64,000 nucleotides of DNA from Pteria penguin (GCA_035048485.1 CM068587.1:32969001-33033000); one strand, 5' to 3'. Shown: positions 11,845 to 24,485, counted from the stretch's first letter. Notes: generated from the letters alone by a model not told the origin. Made by a program: numbers and translations.

Positions 11845-13256
11845 TTGAGTGATTCTGATAATTTATCTTTTTCAATATCTAATAATTTTGGAATATCGAA
11901 ATCTTTCAGCTCTTTATATAAACATCTATTAATAAATTGTCAGAATCTCGTTGATAATATCTTTCTGTTGTTTAATTACATCTCCATTATCACTTACAAG
12001 TTTTGTTTCAGTTTTAATCATGTAATTACTTTTTTCTAGTTTTAAAAAAGAAATAATTTGGAGGTTGTTCTCTGTGCTCTATCCATCTGGCTCTTGATCT
12101 TAGATTAAACCTTCAAATTCATTTTTCCTTATGTCTTCAAGTTCTGTGGTAAGTTTTGTTTTTTCCTCTATTAGATTTTCATTTTTAGTAATTTTAAAGG
12201 TTTCTTGCACTGATTTCATTTTATTTTCAATATTGTCGTTGCTTTATTCCTCTTATTTTTCGTCCAGAAACTAAATGAGATTGTTATTCCCCTTACGTTC
12301 ATTAAAACCATTTCTAAAAACAAATCAATTTCAATATTTACATGTAATTGTAACATATTACTGGAAATATTTTCTATACTGTTTCTATTGACTGGTATGG
12401 ATGAGTATTTCTTTTTTGTTTCTAAAATGCATTGTTTATCTTTTCGATGTTTTCTTTATCTTTCAATAAAGAGTTATTAAACACCTCAAACCTTTTCCTT
12501 TTTCAAAGTTAAAAATTTGTATTTCTCATTCAATATAAGAGTGCTTAGTACGGTAACCTGGTGATATAGTAACATTCTATATAAGAGACATAAGTTCTTC
12601 GGATATTGAAAAAATGTAAACGTGCTTGCTTGATAAGATTTTCTCTATGCCATGGATAAAGCTAATTGTATATTCTCCACTGATCACTAGAATTAATTCA
12701 TTTTTGCATCTTTTCTACAACAGCTATACTGTTTGATCATTGGTTGTTACATAATTATGACAGTCTTTGTTTTAGTCTTACACCAGATTCCAGTTACCAC
12801 ATATTACAATAGATTCATTATCAAAATCTTTAATTACACTTTGCAATTCCTTTTTTTATAGAAATTTGGAGTATATTTGTTTGGCCCATAATTGTTTGCT
12901 AATGTGATAGAAAAGTTGTCATTTATTTTTACATCTATTACTAAGAAATTTCCACTTTCATCTTCATCACAATAATTTTGAATACTCTATAAGCAGAGTT
13001 ATAAAACTCTGCTTATAGAGTATTCAAAATTATTGTTTATTTAATTCACTACGGCTCTGAAATCAGTTAAGCCTGGGGTTAACATATTTTCTAAGCCTCA
13101 TTGTGCATGAATAAAACTAATCAGATTCAATTAAATGTGTATCATGTAAGGACAGATTGCAGATTTCTTTTCTCTTAAAAATTCAAATACATCTTTATGT
13201 TTACTAGCGTCCCTCAAACCTCTATTATTTAGGGAAGAAATCTTAATTGTTGTCAT
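11845..13256 (-). pseudogene. LINE ORF2 N-terminal (APE-type endonuclease) relic
   Basis: On the minus strand a start-like MTTIKISSLNNRGLRDASK (ATG at 13256) is followed by FEFLREKKS, then after the hairpin at 12969-13036 by DESGNFLVIDVKINDNFSI, LANNYGPN and a degraded DFNLV-type box (CGNWNLV). This order is the start of an L1/Tx1-like apurinic endonuclease domain. Many stops. The RT region is missing, so the copy is truncated near 11845. Confidence 0.65.
12969..13036. repeat. Perfect 68-bp hairpin inside the LINE relic
   Basis: Two 32-bp arms (12969-13000 and 13005-13036) are exact reverse complements separated by ATAA. The left arm encodes the LINE residues NNNFEYSISRV on the minus strand, so the right arm is best read as a snap-back inverted copy of it. 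Confidence 0.9.
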
Positions 13257-13589
13257 GTTGTTTTAAAATAAAATATTCTAGACATATATTACATTGTAAT
13301 ATGCCTATCAAGTTACAATCTTGCATGCTTCTGCCATGACACCTTTCTCACTTTTGTTCGATATTTAATCAGTATCCATGCTTTGTAATATATTCAGGCA
13401 TATCGACACAATTCCTAATTCCTATTTATTCTATAGGATTACATTTATTTTCTATTATAAGTGTTGAGAGTATAAATGTCATTTATCTGTTTAAAATGTG
13501 TTCTTGATTTTTGATTTCGAGTGTATAGGTGTACATTATATCCTTTTCCTTCGGTAACGTTGTGCATTTTCATAACAACAAAAAAAATC

Positions 13590-13995
13590 TACTTTCACAC
13601 TTTTGACTTTGAGGTACAGGTATCATAAATATAAAAAATTTTTTTGGTAAAGTGTACAACTCTTCTACGGGTGCTTTAACTAAATGGGACAAAGATACAT
13701 TTCAACAATATGTATAGAGCGGGCTTTCCCATATCCCATTGTATGGTGATAATATACGCATAATAATGATGGTCCAAGGTTCCGAAGATTTCATCTCATT
13801 GGGTTAAAAGAGTTTATTGCAAAGACCATAAGTGCTGTATTTGACTTTACAACCTGTAACATGATTTTCTTTTTTACTTTTGGTATTTATATATTTAGAC
13901 CTCTTAACTTAAATTAATCTGTTGATTCGTAGTCCCTATATTTATAAATTCTTTTAAATGTGTGTTCTTTGATGATGGTTAATCCAACTTAAGTA
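13590..13995 (+). pseudogene. Highly decayed PLE family A 3' fragment
   Basis: The order of words (AGGTATCATAAA, TTTCAACAATATGTATAG, GGTGATAATATACG, then a UTR-like AATCTGTTGATTC) parallels the RT thumb and UTR of the copies at 5.5-6.0 kb and 48.8-48.9 kb. No frame is open. Confidence 0.45.
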
Positions 13996-14005
13996 TTGCT
14001 CCGGC

Positions 14006-15953
14006 CCCGCCGTCACAAACATTTTAGAAAACTCAATCTCAATACAAATCACTGAGGTGAATTCAGTTGAGTATACTCCTCAAATCGCCGTCACGAAATG
14101 GTTGAGGCCTTCCTCAGTTGAGGCCGATTTAACCATACTCAACTCAGTTGATGTGTAGCATTTCAATGAGTGAGTTTTCGCGGATTTTCTTTTTTGCATC
14201 ATTTTTACGTAATAAAGTACGTAATTTCACCTTATCGTCTTTTTGTATCTCATAACAAATTAAGAAAATACTTGTATTCATGTAAATCTGTTATCAATGT
14301 TAATGTTTACGGTTGTAAATACGAAATTATTAGCACAATACACATTATGAATTTGTTCCTTACAAGATATACTTGTACTGTCGCATATAGTAGGTTTGTA
14401 CCATTGACCAATGTCAAAATCTTCAGGACCCCTTTTCCTCAGAGGGCCTAAGCCTGGACATATTCTTATGAAGCAACCTTAACGTTTTAGACTAAGACTG
14501 AATATGAATTTGAAATTAAAAGAAGGTAAATAAGACGCGAACATGTCCTTCGGAATCAGTAAAATGTGTCCCAACTGTATTCAAGTGCGCTAAGAACTCC
14601 ATTTTCTAATATTTTCGATAGCTTTTGTAGAAGTAAAAACACATATATGTGCACAACGGTATTGAACCGTCATATGCATCATACGTCATGCACACGTCAC
14701 GAATGAGTCAAGTCTTAGGCTACAAACTTGACACAGATATGAAGTCATAATTTTTTTCTGCACTATTGAGTAGTCATAAAAAATCTAATAAAATATGAAG
14801 AGTGGATCCCTCACTTCTTCGAAAGGGACCTTTGCAAAGGTCAAAATTAATATGTATTTCATCAAGCAGATGCCGTTGAAACATTAAAAGGTGAGCCCCG
14901 TTTAAAACTGACCAATGGGTCAGTTGTCAATTTGTTTAAGGGTTGACTAAAACGTTGAAAATCGACTCGGTCCGTTCAGTTAATGACCCCACAAACGCTT
15001 GAAAAAGTGACCCTAGCTTGAAAAATGTGACCCTCGTTTAAAATTGAACCGCAGTAGTGGGTCATATTTTATCTATCATTAAAGTAGTTGAGTATGCATA
15101 CCATATATAAAGTCTCTCTCGTAAGGTTCAAAAGCTAAGGTTAGTGTTTTTGCGGAAACACAAACTCACAGACACACAGAGGGACAGACGAAAACCTCTA
15201 TGCTCTCCTAATCTTCGATTATAGGGGCATAGAAAAGTTAAGAAAGATAAAATGTTTATGAACAATCACGCGCAATCGTGCGATATTACGATATATTTAG
15301 AGGGGTGATTGCATTTTACTTTGCGATGAATTACAGACCGTCTAGTTCAACGCAGTATAGATACCGAAAAAATGAATATCATTCCTTGTATTTACATTTT
15401 TTTCAACTTAATTTAACTTTAATTTAACTTTAATTTAACTTTAATTTAAATATTTAGAATATTGATAGAAATGCGCGATTTCTTTCCATGAAGGCTTTTT
15501 CAGCTACTGTGCTCTAGCTTATCGGATAGAATCGTGACGTCAATTTACCTAGGCTATAGACTAGGCTGTGGAACGCAAACTATCGTTCTTCGATTGACGT
15601 CATGCACAACGTCATGTCGACGTCACCAACTGTACTGTAGTTTGGGTTGTGAAGTGGTTTTGGCACCCTAAGGTGTAAACGATCTCTTTAGACTCTCTTA
15701 CTTTGCTTGTTGTCTCATCTTTCAAGCATTCCTAACAATCTATGTCGTCTGTGATGCCTCTCCGCTATGTTTACACTTGAGGAAATACTTAAGGTACTTA
15801 TGAAGCTTCACTTAAATATCTGAATATTTACTCAAATATCCGTCTCGAGTAAAACTCAGATTTGTGTGGTGACGGTGACTTGAGGTTGAGGAAAGAAAAT
15901 TGAGGAAAATACTCAGGCTGAGTATCGAGTTGAGGAAGGTTGGTGACGGCGGG
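14006..15953. mobile_element. Putative TIR DNA element (about 1.95 kb)
   Basis: The left end CCCGCCGTCACAAAC and the reverse complement of the right end, CCCGCCGTCACCAAC, form an imperfect terminal inverted repeat. Both ends continue with CTCAA-rich sub-repeats (GTTGAGTATACTCCTC at the left, ACTTGAGGTTGAGG at the right). No transposase frame is visible. A SINE-body fragment at 14805-14880 and an 11-bp tandem repeat at about 15415-15450 lie inside. No convincing target duplication was found. Confidence 0.5.
14800..14885 (+). mobile_element. SINE body fragment
   Basis: GGATCCCTCACTTCTTCG, then TTTGCAAAGGTCAAA, then CAAGCAGATGCCGT match the body of the SINE at 2180-2260 in order. No tRNA-like head is present. 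Confidence 0.6.
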
Positions 15954-16171
15954 TGTATTTAGCATTTTACGTACATTGCCCTGCTTTTATGAGACGACTT
16001 TGAGGGTCTCAGGCGGTACCGTAAATGCATTACAATTGGATATTTTTGTGATGTATTTTTATATACTTATTGTTCTTTACATATCCGTGGCAACCTTTGT
16101 TATACAGTTATACCTCATGTATTTTCGGTTTCTTTTGTAATTTAAGGGATCGTGTGGAGATACAGTGTATA

Positions 16172-17030
<859 letters not shown>

Positions 17031-17425
17031 TAGTTGCTGTCCAAATATTGAATGTTGTGAAATATACAGACTCAGAATCGATCTTAATCATTTAGTGTAT
17101 AACAACACACATGTTGGCCAGCACAATAGGGACTATTTCTTCACTATTAAAGCTGTCAACATACCACAATTTTTTAATATTGAGAATATTGATATTCTGT
17201 CTGATGACTCTCCACCACAAGAGGGCGTTGCAAGAGAAGCCAATTTAGGAAATTAAAACATGGACTATATTAGTTCTCCAGATATCATAGTCAGATGGAA
17301 TGGATTCATTGACCATGAGAGTGGAATCAAATCATATATTGTAAGATTTGCAAATGTTTGTCTATCATTAGAAAACCTCTTGAAAACCGACTCTAATGAT
17401 TCTGTTAAGATCTATTCGATCTTTG

Positions 17426-17594
17426 CGTTACTTCCCATTTGGGACAGCATCTGACGTAAAACACTTAAGACGTCATCAAATCCTATGGAAACTGATCTAA
17501 AACTCAGGGATATGATAGTCAGCAAATGACGTTTTCATAGGAAATTGATGACGCCATAATTGTTTTACGTCAGTTACCGTCTCAGATGGGAAAC
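17426..17594. mobile_element. Foldback MITE of about 170 bp
   Basis: CCCATTTGGGACAGCATCTG at the left matches the inverted right end CCCATCTGAGACGGTAACTG, followed in both by ACGTAAAAC. Pairing continues inward (GACGTCATCAAA against its complement near 17545), so the element folds almost completely. It splits the relic exon. Exact borders and target duplication are uncertain by a few bases. Confidence 0.7.
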
Positions 17595-17784
17595 ATCTAT
17601 CTCTACAGAAGTGACATTTAACAATGCAATGGAACCATCTAAACCGGTATGCTCGGATGGAATAATATTTGACATGACTAAACCTGTATTCGAAAAAGCA
17701 GATTCTTTAAATAATATGACCATATAGTATAGAGTTTGAAACGCAAACTATAACAAACAAAGGCATACGACTATTCGAGATGTA

Positions 17785-18042
17785 ATCATCCTACCAGCTG
17801 ACGTCGAGGGCAGTTCATAGGAAATGACCATAGGATCACCATGTATATAATTGTTCAGCTGAATCTTGTTGGTGCATTTTACTGTTGGGTATATTACTTC
17901 ACCATCACTGATATTCAGGTTCTGAAGCCTGCAGTTTTTGTTATGAGCGCTATGGACCCATTTTGTGACATCAACGGACCCTCTACTCCTCCTGAAACCC
18001 GGGTTTCCAATGTTTTCAGTTGTGTCCATATTTCCTCGCTAT
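17785..18042 (-). pseudogene. Inverted relic exon related to the exon at the window start
   Basis: On the minus strand an acceptor-like ATTATAG precedes an open frame from 18042 that contains SVDVTKWVHSAHN and ends in HGDPMVISYELPSTSAGRM, nearly the same words as the exon at bases 2-50. The similarity stops at about 17785. It gives a glimpse of the coding sequence just upstream of the window, but it is a fragment without a donor. Confidence 0.75.
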
Positions 18043-18429
18043 AATGCATTTCAATTTGTTGTTTGTTTTTATTTTGCAATCAAATAAATATTTATTAGTT
18101 CCAAGAATTCTTTATAATATTCCATGTTGAAACTTTTGAATTTTACTGACTTCAGTACATTGATTCAATATAATGGAGTGGGATTTCAAACTTACGTGGT
18201 TATCAAAATTCAAAACAGATTTCCACCTCGATTCATAAATTGATATGAATTTTCATGTTATGGTATCTAAATACCGACAATTTCATTTATATGAAACCTT
18301 GCCAAATTAATGTTATCGACATTATGAAATACCACCAGTTTGATCTTAAAGATTGTGTAATTTCAAAGTGTGGAGACAAAATCTGTAGAACATGTTGTAT
18401 CATTCTGGCTGACAACATATTTTTCAAGT

Positions 18430-18778
18430 AATCTTATGAAACGTTCTTATTCTACCCATAATTTCGATAACCTTTCCAGTATGTAATCTAATGTAGTTTA
18501 TGGCATTGAGTGCACATTGTGTGGAATGATATATGTCGGCGAAACCAAAGGCCAACTCCGGAGTGGAATGTCTGGTCATAGATTTTATATAAATAATGGC
18601 GGGAATCAACTTCTTAATCGTCATTTCAGTCAAGCAGATCATTCCATTCTATCCACGAAAGTACGTATTTTAGAGAAGATATACCATTCTACCAAATACC
18701 CAAATCTTCGCACTCACTTTGGAAGGAAAAAGGGAGGATTATTGGATACGACAATTAGGGTCATCAGCTGCACTATAT
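18430..18778 (+). pseudogene. GIY-YIG endonuclease domain of the PLE (5' part)
   Basis: The frame reads GIECTLCGMIYVGETKGQLR, with the I-Y-V-G-E-T core of the GIY-YIG fold, then GHRFYINNGGNQLLNRHFSQ. A frameshift at the AAAAAGGG run (about 18728) moves the reading to EDYWIRQLGSSAALY, which ends exactly at the Ngaro insertion point. When intact the domain nicks target DNA for retrotransposition. Confidence 0.8.
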
Positions 18779-18963
18779 TACCATTTATTCGTAATAAATG
18801 TATTTATGAATACCGTATAGTTATTAGGTCTAGGAAAGATAACCCTTGCTTCCTTGGGTAGTACTGCGCAGTGAACGCTGCGCGCAAGAATATCTCATTA
18901 ACATTCATGAGCGTCAGTCAAAGCGTTGTGTAAGTTAAAGCAGCTGCAACTTCAAAACATTTT
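18779..18963 (+). repeat. Ngaro split repeat A1
   Basis: Begins TACCATTTATTCGTAATAAA and is almost identical to A2 at 25074-25257 over about 185 bp (differences such as TACTGCGC/TACTACGC). It marks the left end of the element. Confidence 0.9.
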
Positions 18964-19376
18964 CTACTTTAAAGGGATTTTAAGGACACGATTCATGTTT
19001 TCAGTGTATGGTAAGACCATATTCATTTCTGGTCATGTGTTTATATCGAATTGTGCAAATTTAAGTTCATAACCAGTGTAGGCATATTGTGACGCCTTTG
19101 TTTACATCTAACAGAAACTGAAAATGGCTGGGCGCGCGTCCATGAACACAAATTGAACTAACTAACTGCAACCAGGTTATTTCCTTCTATTGTGTTGTGC
19201 GGTTATATATTATAAAAGTCGCCAATTCCAGACGACTTTCCTGGTTCATCAGTATCAAACTGTACGCTACTCAGCCAGTTGTAATTGGATACGAAGTAAT
19301 TAGCGGGTGCTACTAATGACCGAGAAATACCAAGAGAACCGAAACGCGCATTATTGTGTCACTCTTTGCGTCAATA

Positions 19377-19745
19377 TGAAAACATTGATCATTGGTAGTT
19401 CACATATTAGCTGGCTGAAGGAATTCGTTAATAACAATAGATTGAGAGACTAAATTGAATGACAATCACAGCGTTATTATACATGGTATACGTGGTGGGT
19501 GCTTAGGAAAACCGGCGCACATACGCGAGCTTGAGCGATGCATGACTTAGTCGTCCGGATCAAGTTATATTACAGCTAGGAGGTAACGACTTGGATGCTA
19601 GAGACATCAATTTCGAAAAAGTAGAGGAGTTAGTTATGCACCTTGTGTCATTATGTAGCCTGTGGTTAAACAAATTTCATTTGAAGGATATGGTGATATT
19701 GCAGTTTCTTTTTCGTACGCAGACAAGGATTGTACAATGTAAAGA
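19377..19745 (+). pseudogene. SGNH/GDSL-hydrolase-like ORF of the Ngaro element
   Basis: MKTLIIGSSHISWLKEF at 19377 carries a block-I-like G-S-S-H motif. After a stop the next frame gives VIIHGIRGGCLGKPAHIREL, and the third frame gives PDQVILQLGGNDLD (block-III-like G-G-N-D) and LVSLCSLWLNKFHLKDMVIL. The order and spacing fit an SGNH hydrolase fold; such ORFs have been reported in Ngaro-type elements. The copy is broken by frameshifts, a stop after ERCMT and, at about 19735, an antisense PLE fragment, beyond which no catalytic D-x-x-H block is seen. Enzymatic role in the life cycle is unknown. Confidence 0.7.
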
Positions 19746-20255
19746 TGATGGATAAATCCAAACCACAAGTCCAAAAATCATGAAACCATAGGGCATACAA
19801 AATCAGTGAAAATGAAAAACAAATGGAAAATAACAAAATATGTCTACTTGAAGAGCATATGTGAACCCCTGTGATGGAGTGAGATCAGGTGCCCGGGGAG
19901 AGTGAGTATCTCCTGCTTGCTAGCAACACCCGTCACATATATCCCGTAGAAAGAGTCAAATCGTGTGAATTCCATATGTATTTATATATGGAGAAGTCGA
20001 AGTAGGTAACCTTCTAGTATAGAAGGTGTCAAATCTGTGTAAAGTGATCGGAATCGGTCTCAGCCCAGAATATCATTTAAAAGTCTGGATAACGAGATAT
20101 CATATGGAGTAATAAGAGTCTCGTAACGACCGTAGAACTTCCTCAGTGACGATGCTAGTCTAGCACATATATAACCCTGGTTGAGCAGCTTAACTGAAAG
20201 TCGCCTAGCCCTCAGAACAAAGTCATTGTAATTTGAACATGCTCTGGAATACCCG
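19735..20255 (-). mobile_element. PLE family B fragment inserted antisense in the Ngaro element
   Basis: The minus strand encodes SRACSNYNDFVLRARRLSVK, then SSLRKFYGRYETLI, the C-terminal RT region of PLEs, followed by a 3' UTR that matches 31605-31875 in inverted orientation. Its end at about 19735 lies in the SGNH-like ORF. The 5' truncation is typical of incomplete retrotransposition. Confidence 0.75.
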
Positions 20256-20637
20256 ACCCGTGCCATAGTTTTGGCATAGCAGTGCCATAGTTTGACATAG
20301 TTGCGATTAAAGTCAAGAGTGTATTAGTTCTGATTAGAACAGTCAGTAGTTTGGCACATTTACAGTCCATCCATAGCAGCCATACATGTAGTTATGGCAT
20401 ATGTAAAATTTTATCATGTTTGGTTTAATTGTGATTTGAAATAATTTTGCCATGGCCTTGGCATATTTAGTTCTCAATTCACATTTGCCATACTTGATAT
20501 AGTTAATTTTAGTTAACGCTTATTTAATTGTCTATACTAATACATACACAAGATATATTCATGTACACATATACTATCATAATACATAATAATTATGTAA
20601 ATATATATTATCAGTTAAGATTTTATCATTAGGGACA

Positions 20638-21684
20638 ATGGAACCTACTAGACGTTCCCACCGTCCTGTAAAGAGAACCAGTAAAACTCAAGAGGAACTA
20701 GAATCTACATCAGGAAAGCAGACAAGACTGCAGTTAAAGGATCAGATAAAAGAATGCATCAGAGAGGAACTACCTTTAATTGTTAGGTCCGTTATTGCAG
20801 AAATGCAAGACGAAGCAGCTGCAACAACAGCAGACGAATCCAGACCTGTCACTACAGACACCGAAGCTCAGACAACTGCACTTAACAATATTATACGAAT
20901 TGAAGAACCAAGCTCCAGCTCAGGCTCTATTGGTAAGAAATCGATCACAACACCCCTATCAATAGGCATAGACTCCAAACTCAAAAGCAAAATATGGGCG
21001 AATGAGTATGTTGAATTGGAAGCCGTAATGGCAAACAAAAATAAAGAGTCTGGTTTAAAGATAGTTGAGAAAGATGGCGTAATTTCCTTTGTAAGAAATA
21101 AAACAACTTCATACAAGTTCAACAATATCGCACAGTGGAATACAGCATTTCACAAGTTTGTTGCCATCTATTGCGAAAGGCATCCCGATGAGTGTTCTAT
21201 ACTCATGAAATATGCAGTCACTGTGTCCACCCTCGCATCACAAGCATCTTTCTATGCGGCTCTAAACTATGACCGATCATTTAGAGAGTGGAGAGAAGCA
21301 GATCCTCCTTCGTTTCCATGGGATGGCGTGAATGCTGAATTGTATCAACATGCATTAGGCACAGCATTACAATATAAAATGTCACAAGCAGTTGGGAGTA
21401 ATACCCAACAGCATAATTTTTGTACTAAATCCAGCAACAACACTTCCAGTACCATGCTTTCCGGCTACTGCTATCAGTTCAACAACATCAAAGGAAAATG
21501 CAATAGGAAACCTTGTCCTTACCCACACATTTGCCAGTTCTGTAGAGAAGAGCATCATAAAGGAATCTGCCCAACAAGAAACTTCCACAAGTCAGTCAAC
21601 AACACAAGCCATGCTTCAACAACAACTAAACCAGGGCCCAGAAAAGCCAACCTACCAACGGTTTCAAATCACAACACCAGTTAA
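20638..21684 (+). CDS. Ngaro-like Gag protein, 348 aa
   Basis: Open frame from ATG at 20638. The N-terminus is charged (RRSHRPVKR) with a possible short coiled segment around residues 30-60. The centre has WNTAFHKFVAIYCERHPDE, a conserved word of DIRS/Ngaro Gag proteins. Residues about 280-315 form a cysteine/histidine cluster (CYQF, C-N-R-K-P-C, YPHICQFCREEHHKGIC) read as a zinc knuckle for nucleic-acid binding. It probably packages element RNA. The frame is intact, and the RT region begins just before its end in another frame, suggesting frameshift or reinitiation. Confidence 0.85.
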   Translation: MEPTRRSHRPVKRTSKTQEELESTSGKQTRLQLKDQIKECIREELPLIVRSVIAEMQDEAAATTADESRPVTTDTEAQTTALNNIIRIEEPSSSSGSIGKKSITTPLSIGIDSKLKSKIWANEYVELEAVMANKNKESGLKIVEKDGVISFVRNKTTSYKFNNIAQWNTAFHKFVAIYCERHPDECSILMKYAVTVSTLASQASFYAALNYDRSFREWREADPPSFPWDGVNAELYQHALGTALQYKMSQAVGSNTQQHNFCTKSSNNTSSTMLSGYCYQFNNIKGKCNRKPCPYPHICQFCREEHHKGICPTRNFHKSVNNTSHASTTTKPGPRKANLPTVSNHNTS

Positions 21685-23233
21685 AGCTGAAAAGCTAAAA
21701 TTCTGGTTAACCGGCTTCGACGAGATAGCAAAAAACTTCCTTCTTTTTGGTTTTTCGGTTGGTTTTCGTATACCTTATCAAGGCCCCCGTATATTCAGAT
21801 CCCATAAAAATCTAAAGTCAGCCTTTCAAAACGAAAACATTTTGAACTCCATTATATACATTGAACTACTTAAGAACAGAGCTGAAGGACCTTTTCATGT
21901 CCCGCCTTTCAATATATTACAATGCCCACCACTAGGACTGGTACCAAAGAAGGAAATTGGTAAATTTAGAATGATTCACCATCTATCTTATCCCGAAGGC
22001 TAGTCAATTAATGATGGAATTCCTCATGACTTATGCACGGTACAATATCAATCTATAGATGACGCTATTACCATAATCAAAAAATTTGGGAGGGGCGCTT
22101 TATTAGAAAAATCTGATATAGCTGAAGCTTTCAAAAATATACCCATTCACCCATCTGATTTCGAATTACTAGGTTTCTGCTTTAAAGGCAAATATTACTT
22201 TGACAAAACTCTACCTTTCGGACTAAGTTATTCATGTAACTTTTTTGGTAAATTTAGTAGCGCGCTCCATTGGATTATGGCCAATCACTTTCGGGCTTCT
22301 GGATGCGTACATGTGCTAGACGACTTTTTGTTTATAGGACCACCATCGAACGATAAATGCAGCAAGGATCTTAAGAGCTTTCTTTCTTTGTGTCGAGATA
22401 TCGGTATTCCGATAAAGAATGAGAAAACAGTGGAGCCAACGACAAACTTGACTTTCTTAGGACTAGAGCTAGACACTAAAAACTTTGAAATCCGACTCCC
22501 TACTGATAAATTATCAAAGCTGCGAGAAATACTTCAGGTATTTAGGAGAAAAAAGAAAACAACTTTGTAGGAACTACAATCCTTGATAGGGTTACTCAAC
22601 TTCGCGTGAAATGTGGTTATCCCGGGTCGGCCCTTCCTTAGAAGGATCATAGATCTGACAAAAGGAATTCAACGCCCCCACCATTTCCGTAGGCTGAACG
22701 CCGAAGCACGCGCTGACATTTATGCGTGGATGTTATTTGCGGAACATTTTAACGGTAAAGCTATGATTCTCAATGAAAGATGGAAATCGGCCGACAAGCT
22801 CAATTTACATACAGATGCCAGCAATCTAGGTTTTAGAGGGACATTTCAACAAAACTGGTTTTATGGGACTTGGAATACTGATTGGAAGGATCATCACATT
22901 ACGGTTAAGGAACTCTTTCCAATTGTTATAGCAGTAGAACTGTTTTCAGAGCATATGACAAACCAGTGCATAGAATTCTTTTCGGATAACGAGGCAGTGG
23001 TACATATTATAAACAAACAAACTTCAAAACAACCGTTGCTAATGAAACTTGTTAGACGTTTAGTTATTAAAGCGCTAAATTATAACATTTTGTTTAAAGC
23101 TACTCATATTCCTGGTGTAAACAACATTTAAAGTGATCACCTGTCTCGTTTACAGATTCACCAGTTCAAACTTATGAATCCGAACATGAACACAGAACCA
23201 ACTCCAGTACCCGACCATCTATTAGAAATTTAA
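21660..23233 (+). pseudogene. Ngaro-like reverse transcriptase-RNase H (stops present)
   Basis: A single frame with internal stops at 22001, 22568, about 22607 and 23129. RT motifs: GLVPKKEIGKFRMIHHLSYP, KSDIAEAFKNIPIHPSDFEL, LPFGLSYSCNFFGKFSSALHW and the catalytic box VLDDFLFIG (usually YLDD). RNase H: LHTDASNLGFRG, the E of TVKELFPIV, FFSDNEAVVHIIN and SDHLSR. This is the DIRS/Ngaro order. When intact it copies the element RNA and removes the template strand. Confidence 0.9.
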
Positions 23234-24165
23234 CTTCTACAGCGGCACAGTTAATTCAAAACTCTCTTGCTCCATCATCACAAGGTACATATCAACGAGC
23301 ATTTCAGAATTTTAGTACTTTCATGAAACAAATTTTTCCGGACAGTCAAGAAAGGATTACCCCACAAAATATCAATATCGAAAATATCGTTCTATACATA
23401 GCCTACTGCTTCCAAGAGAAAATGGCACCCTCAACAATAAATACCATAGTTTCTGGCCTGTCCTTTCTCAACAAACTTGCAGGTGGAAGTGGGTTTTCTA
23501 CAAACTTCGTAGTAAGGAAATGCATTCCGGGCTATGAAAACTGCAGGAAATCAACTGACACCCGACTCCCCATAACTCCTTCCATATTAAAGACACTCAT
23601 CAACTCAGTTGCTTTCACATGCAAGTCCTACTTTGACCGTATATTACTTAAGGCTATGTATTTGTTGGCTTTCCATGCTTTTCTGCGCATTGGTGAAATA
23701 ACAGGCACCAAACACAACAGCACAAATTGTGTTCACCGTGAAAATGTAACATTTGTAGCTGACGATACGGATAAACTGACAGAGATACACCTATTAATCA
23801 CTAATTTCAAACACAGTACCGGCAGACACACACCAACACTTGTTATTAGAACAAATCCAAACATCGATATTTGCCCAGTAAATAAACTTCACGACTTCTG
23901 CAATCTTCGAAAACATTCTTCAGGACCACTCTTTTCTTTCATGGATGGTACCCCGGTGTCTAGGCAATATTTTGGAACTCAACTACAAATGTCACTCAAA
24001 TGGGCCGGTTTAGACTATCGTAAATTTAAGGGACACAGCTTCAGAATAGGTGCTACGTCATCGGCTGCAACCATGGGCGTCGATGAGCTTACAATTTAAT
24101 TAATGGGGAGATGGCATTCCCAAGCTTATCGCAAGTATATTCGAATACCAACTTTGTCGATATAA
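23198..24165 (+). pseudogene. Tyrosine recombinase of the Ngaro-like element (one stop)
   Basis: The frame differs from that of RT. The N-terminal SAM-like region reads SLAPSSQGTYQRAFQNF; the catalytic domain has the first Arg in HAFLRIGEIT, the H-x-x-R box in FKGHSFRIGATSS, a GRWHS motif and the nucleophile Tyr in KYIRIP. A TAA at 24097-24099 separates H-x-x-R from the Tyr, so a full product is not made here. The enzyme would integrate circular element DNA without target duplication. Confidence 0.9.
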
Positions 24166-24224
24166 CGAACCAGTAATCTTTACCTGTCGCGTATCAATCG
24201 TTAAAATGACATTACATGACAATA

Positions 24225-24485
24225 ACAATGTGATGGGTACATGGGACTCTCACATTTCCGTAAAATTCCAAAGAACATCTGTTATACTATGTGATGGGTA
24301 CATGTGACTCTCACATTTCAGTAAAATTCCATAAGAACATCTTTGATATTATGTGATGGGTACATGGGACTCTCACATTTCAGTAGAATGCCATAAGAAC
24401 ATCTTTGATACTATGCGATGGGTACATGGGACTCTCACATTTAGTATGATCATACGAGAACATTGGTTACACCTTGTCAGGGGTA
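24225..24485 (+). repeat. About 62-bp tandem repeats in the Ngaro 3' region
   Basis: The word GTGATGGGTACATGGGACTC, followed by TCACATTTCAGTAAAATTCC, recurs at about 24230, 24291, 24353 and 24415, with a degenerate fifth unit to 24485 and a detached half unit at 24634. Confidence 0.9.

Noticed and set aside
21392..21660. Extension of the RT frame back across gag
   Set aside because: It overlaps the zinc-knuckle part of gag in another frame and shows no RT motif before about 21660.
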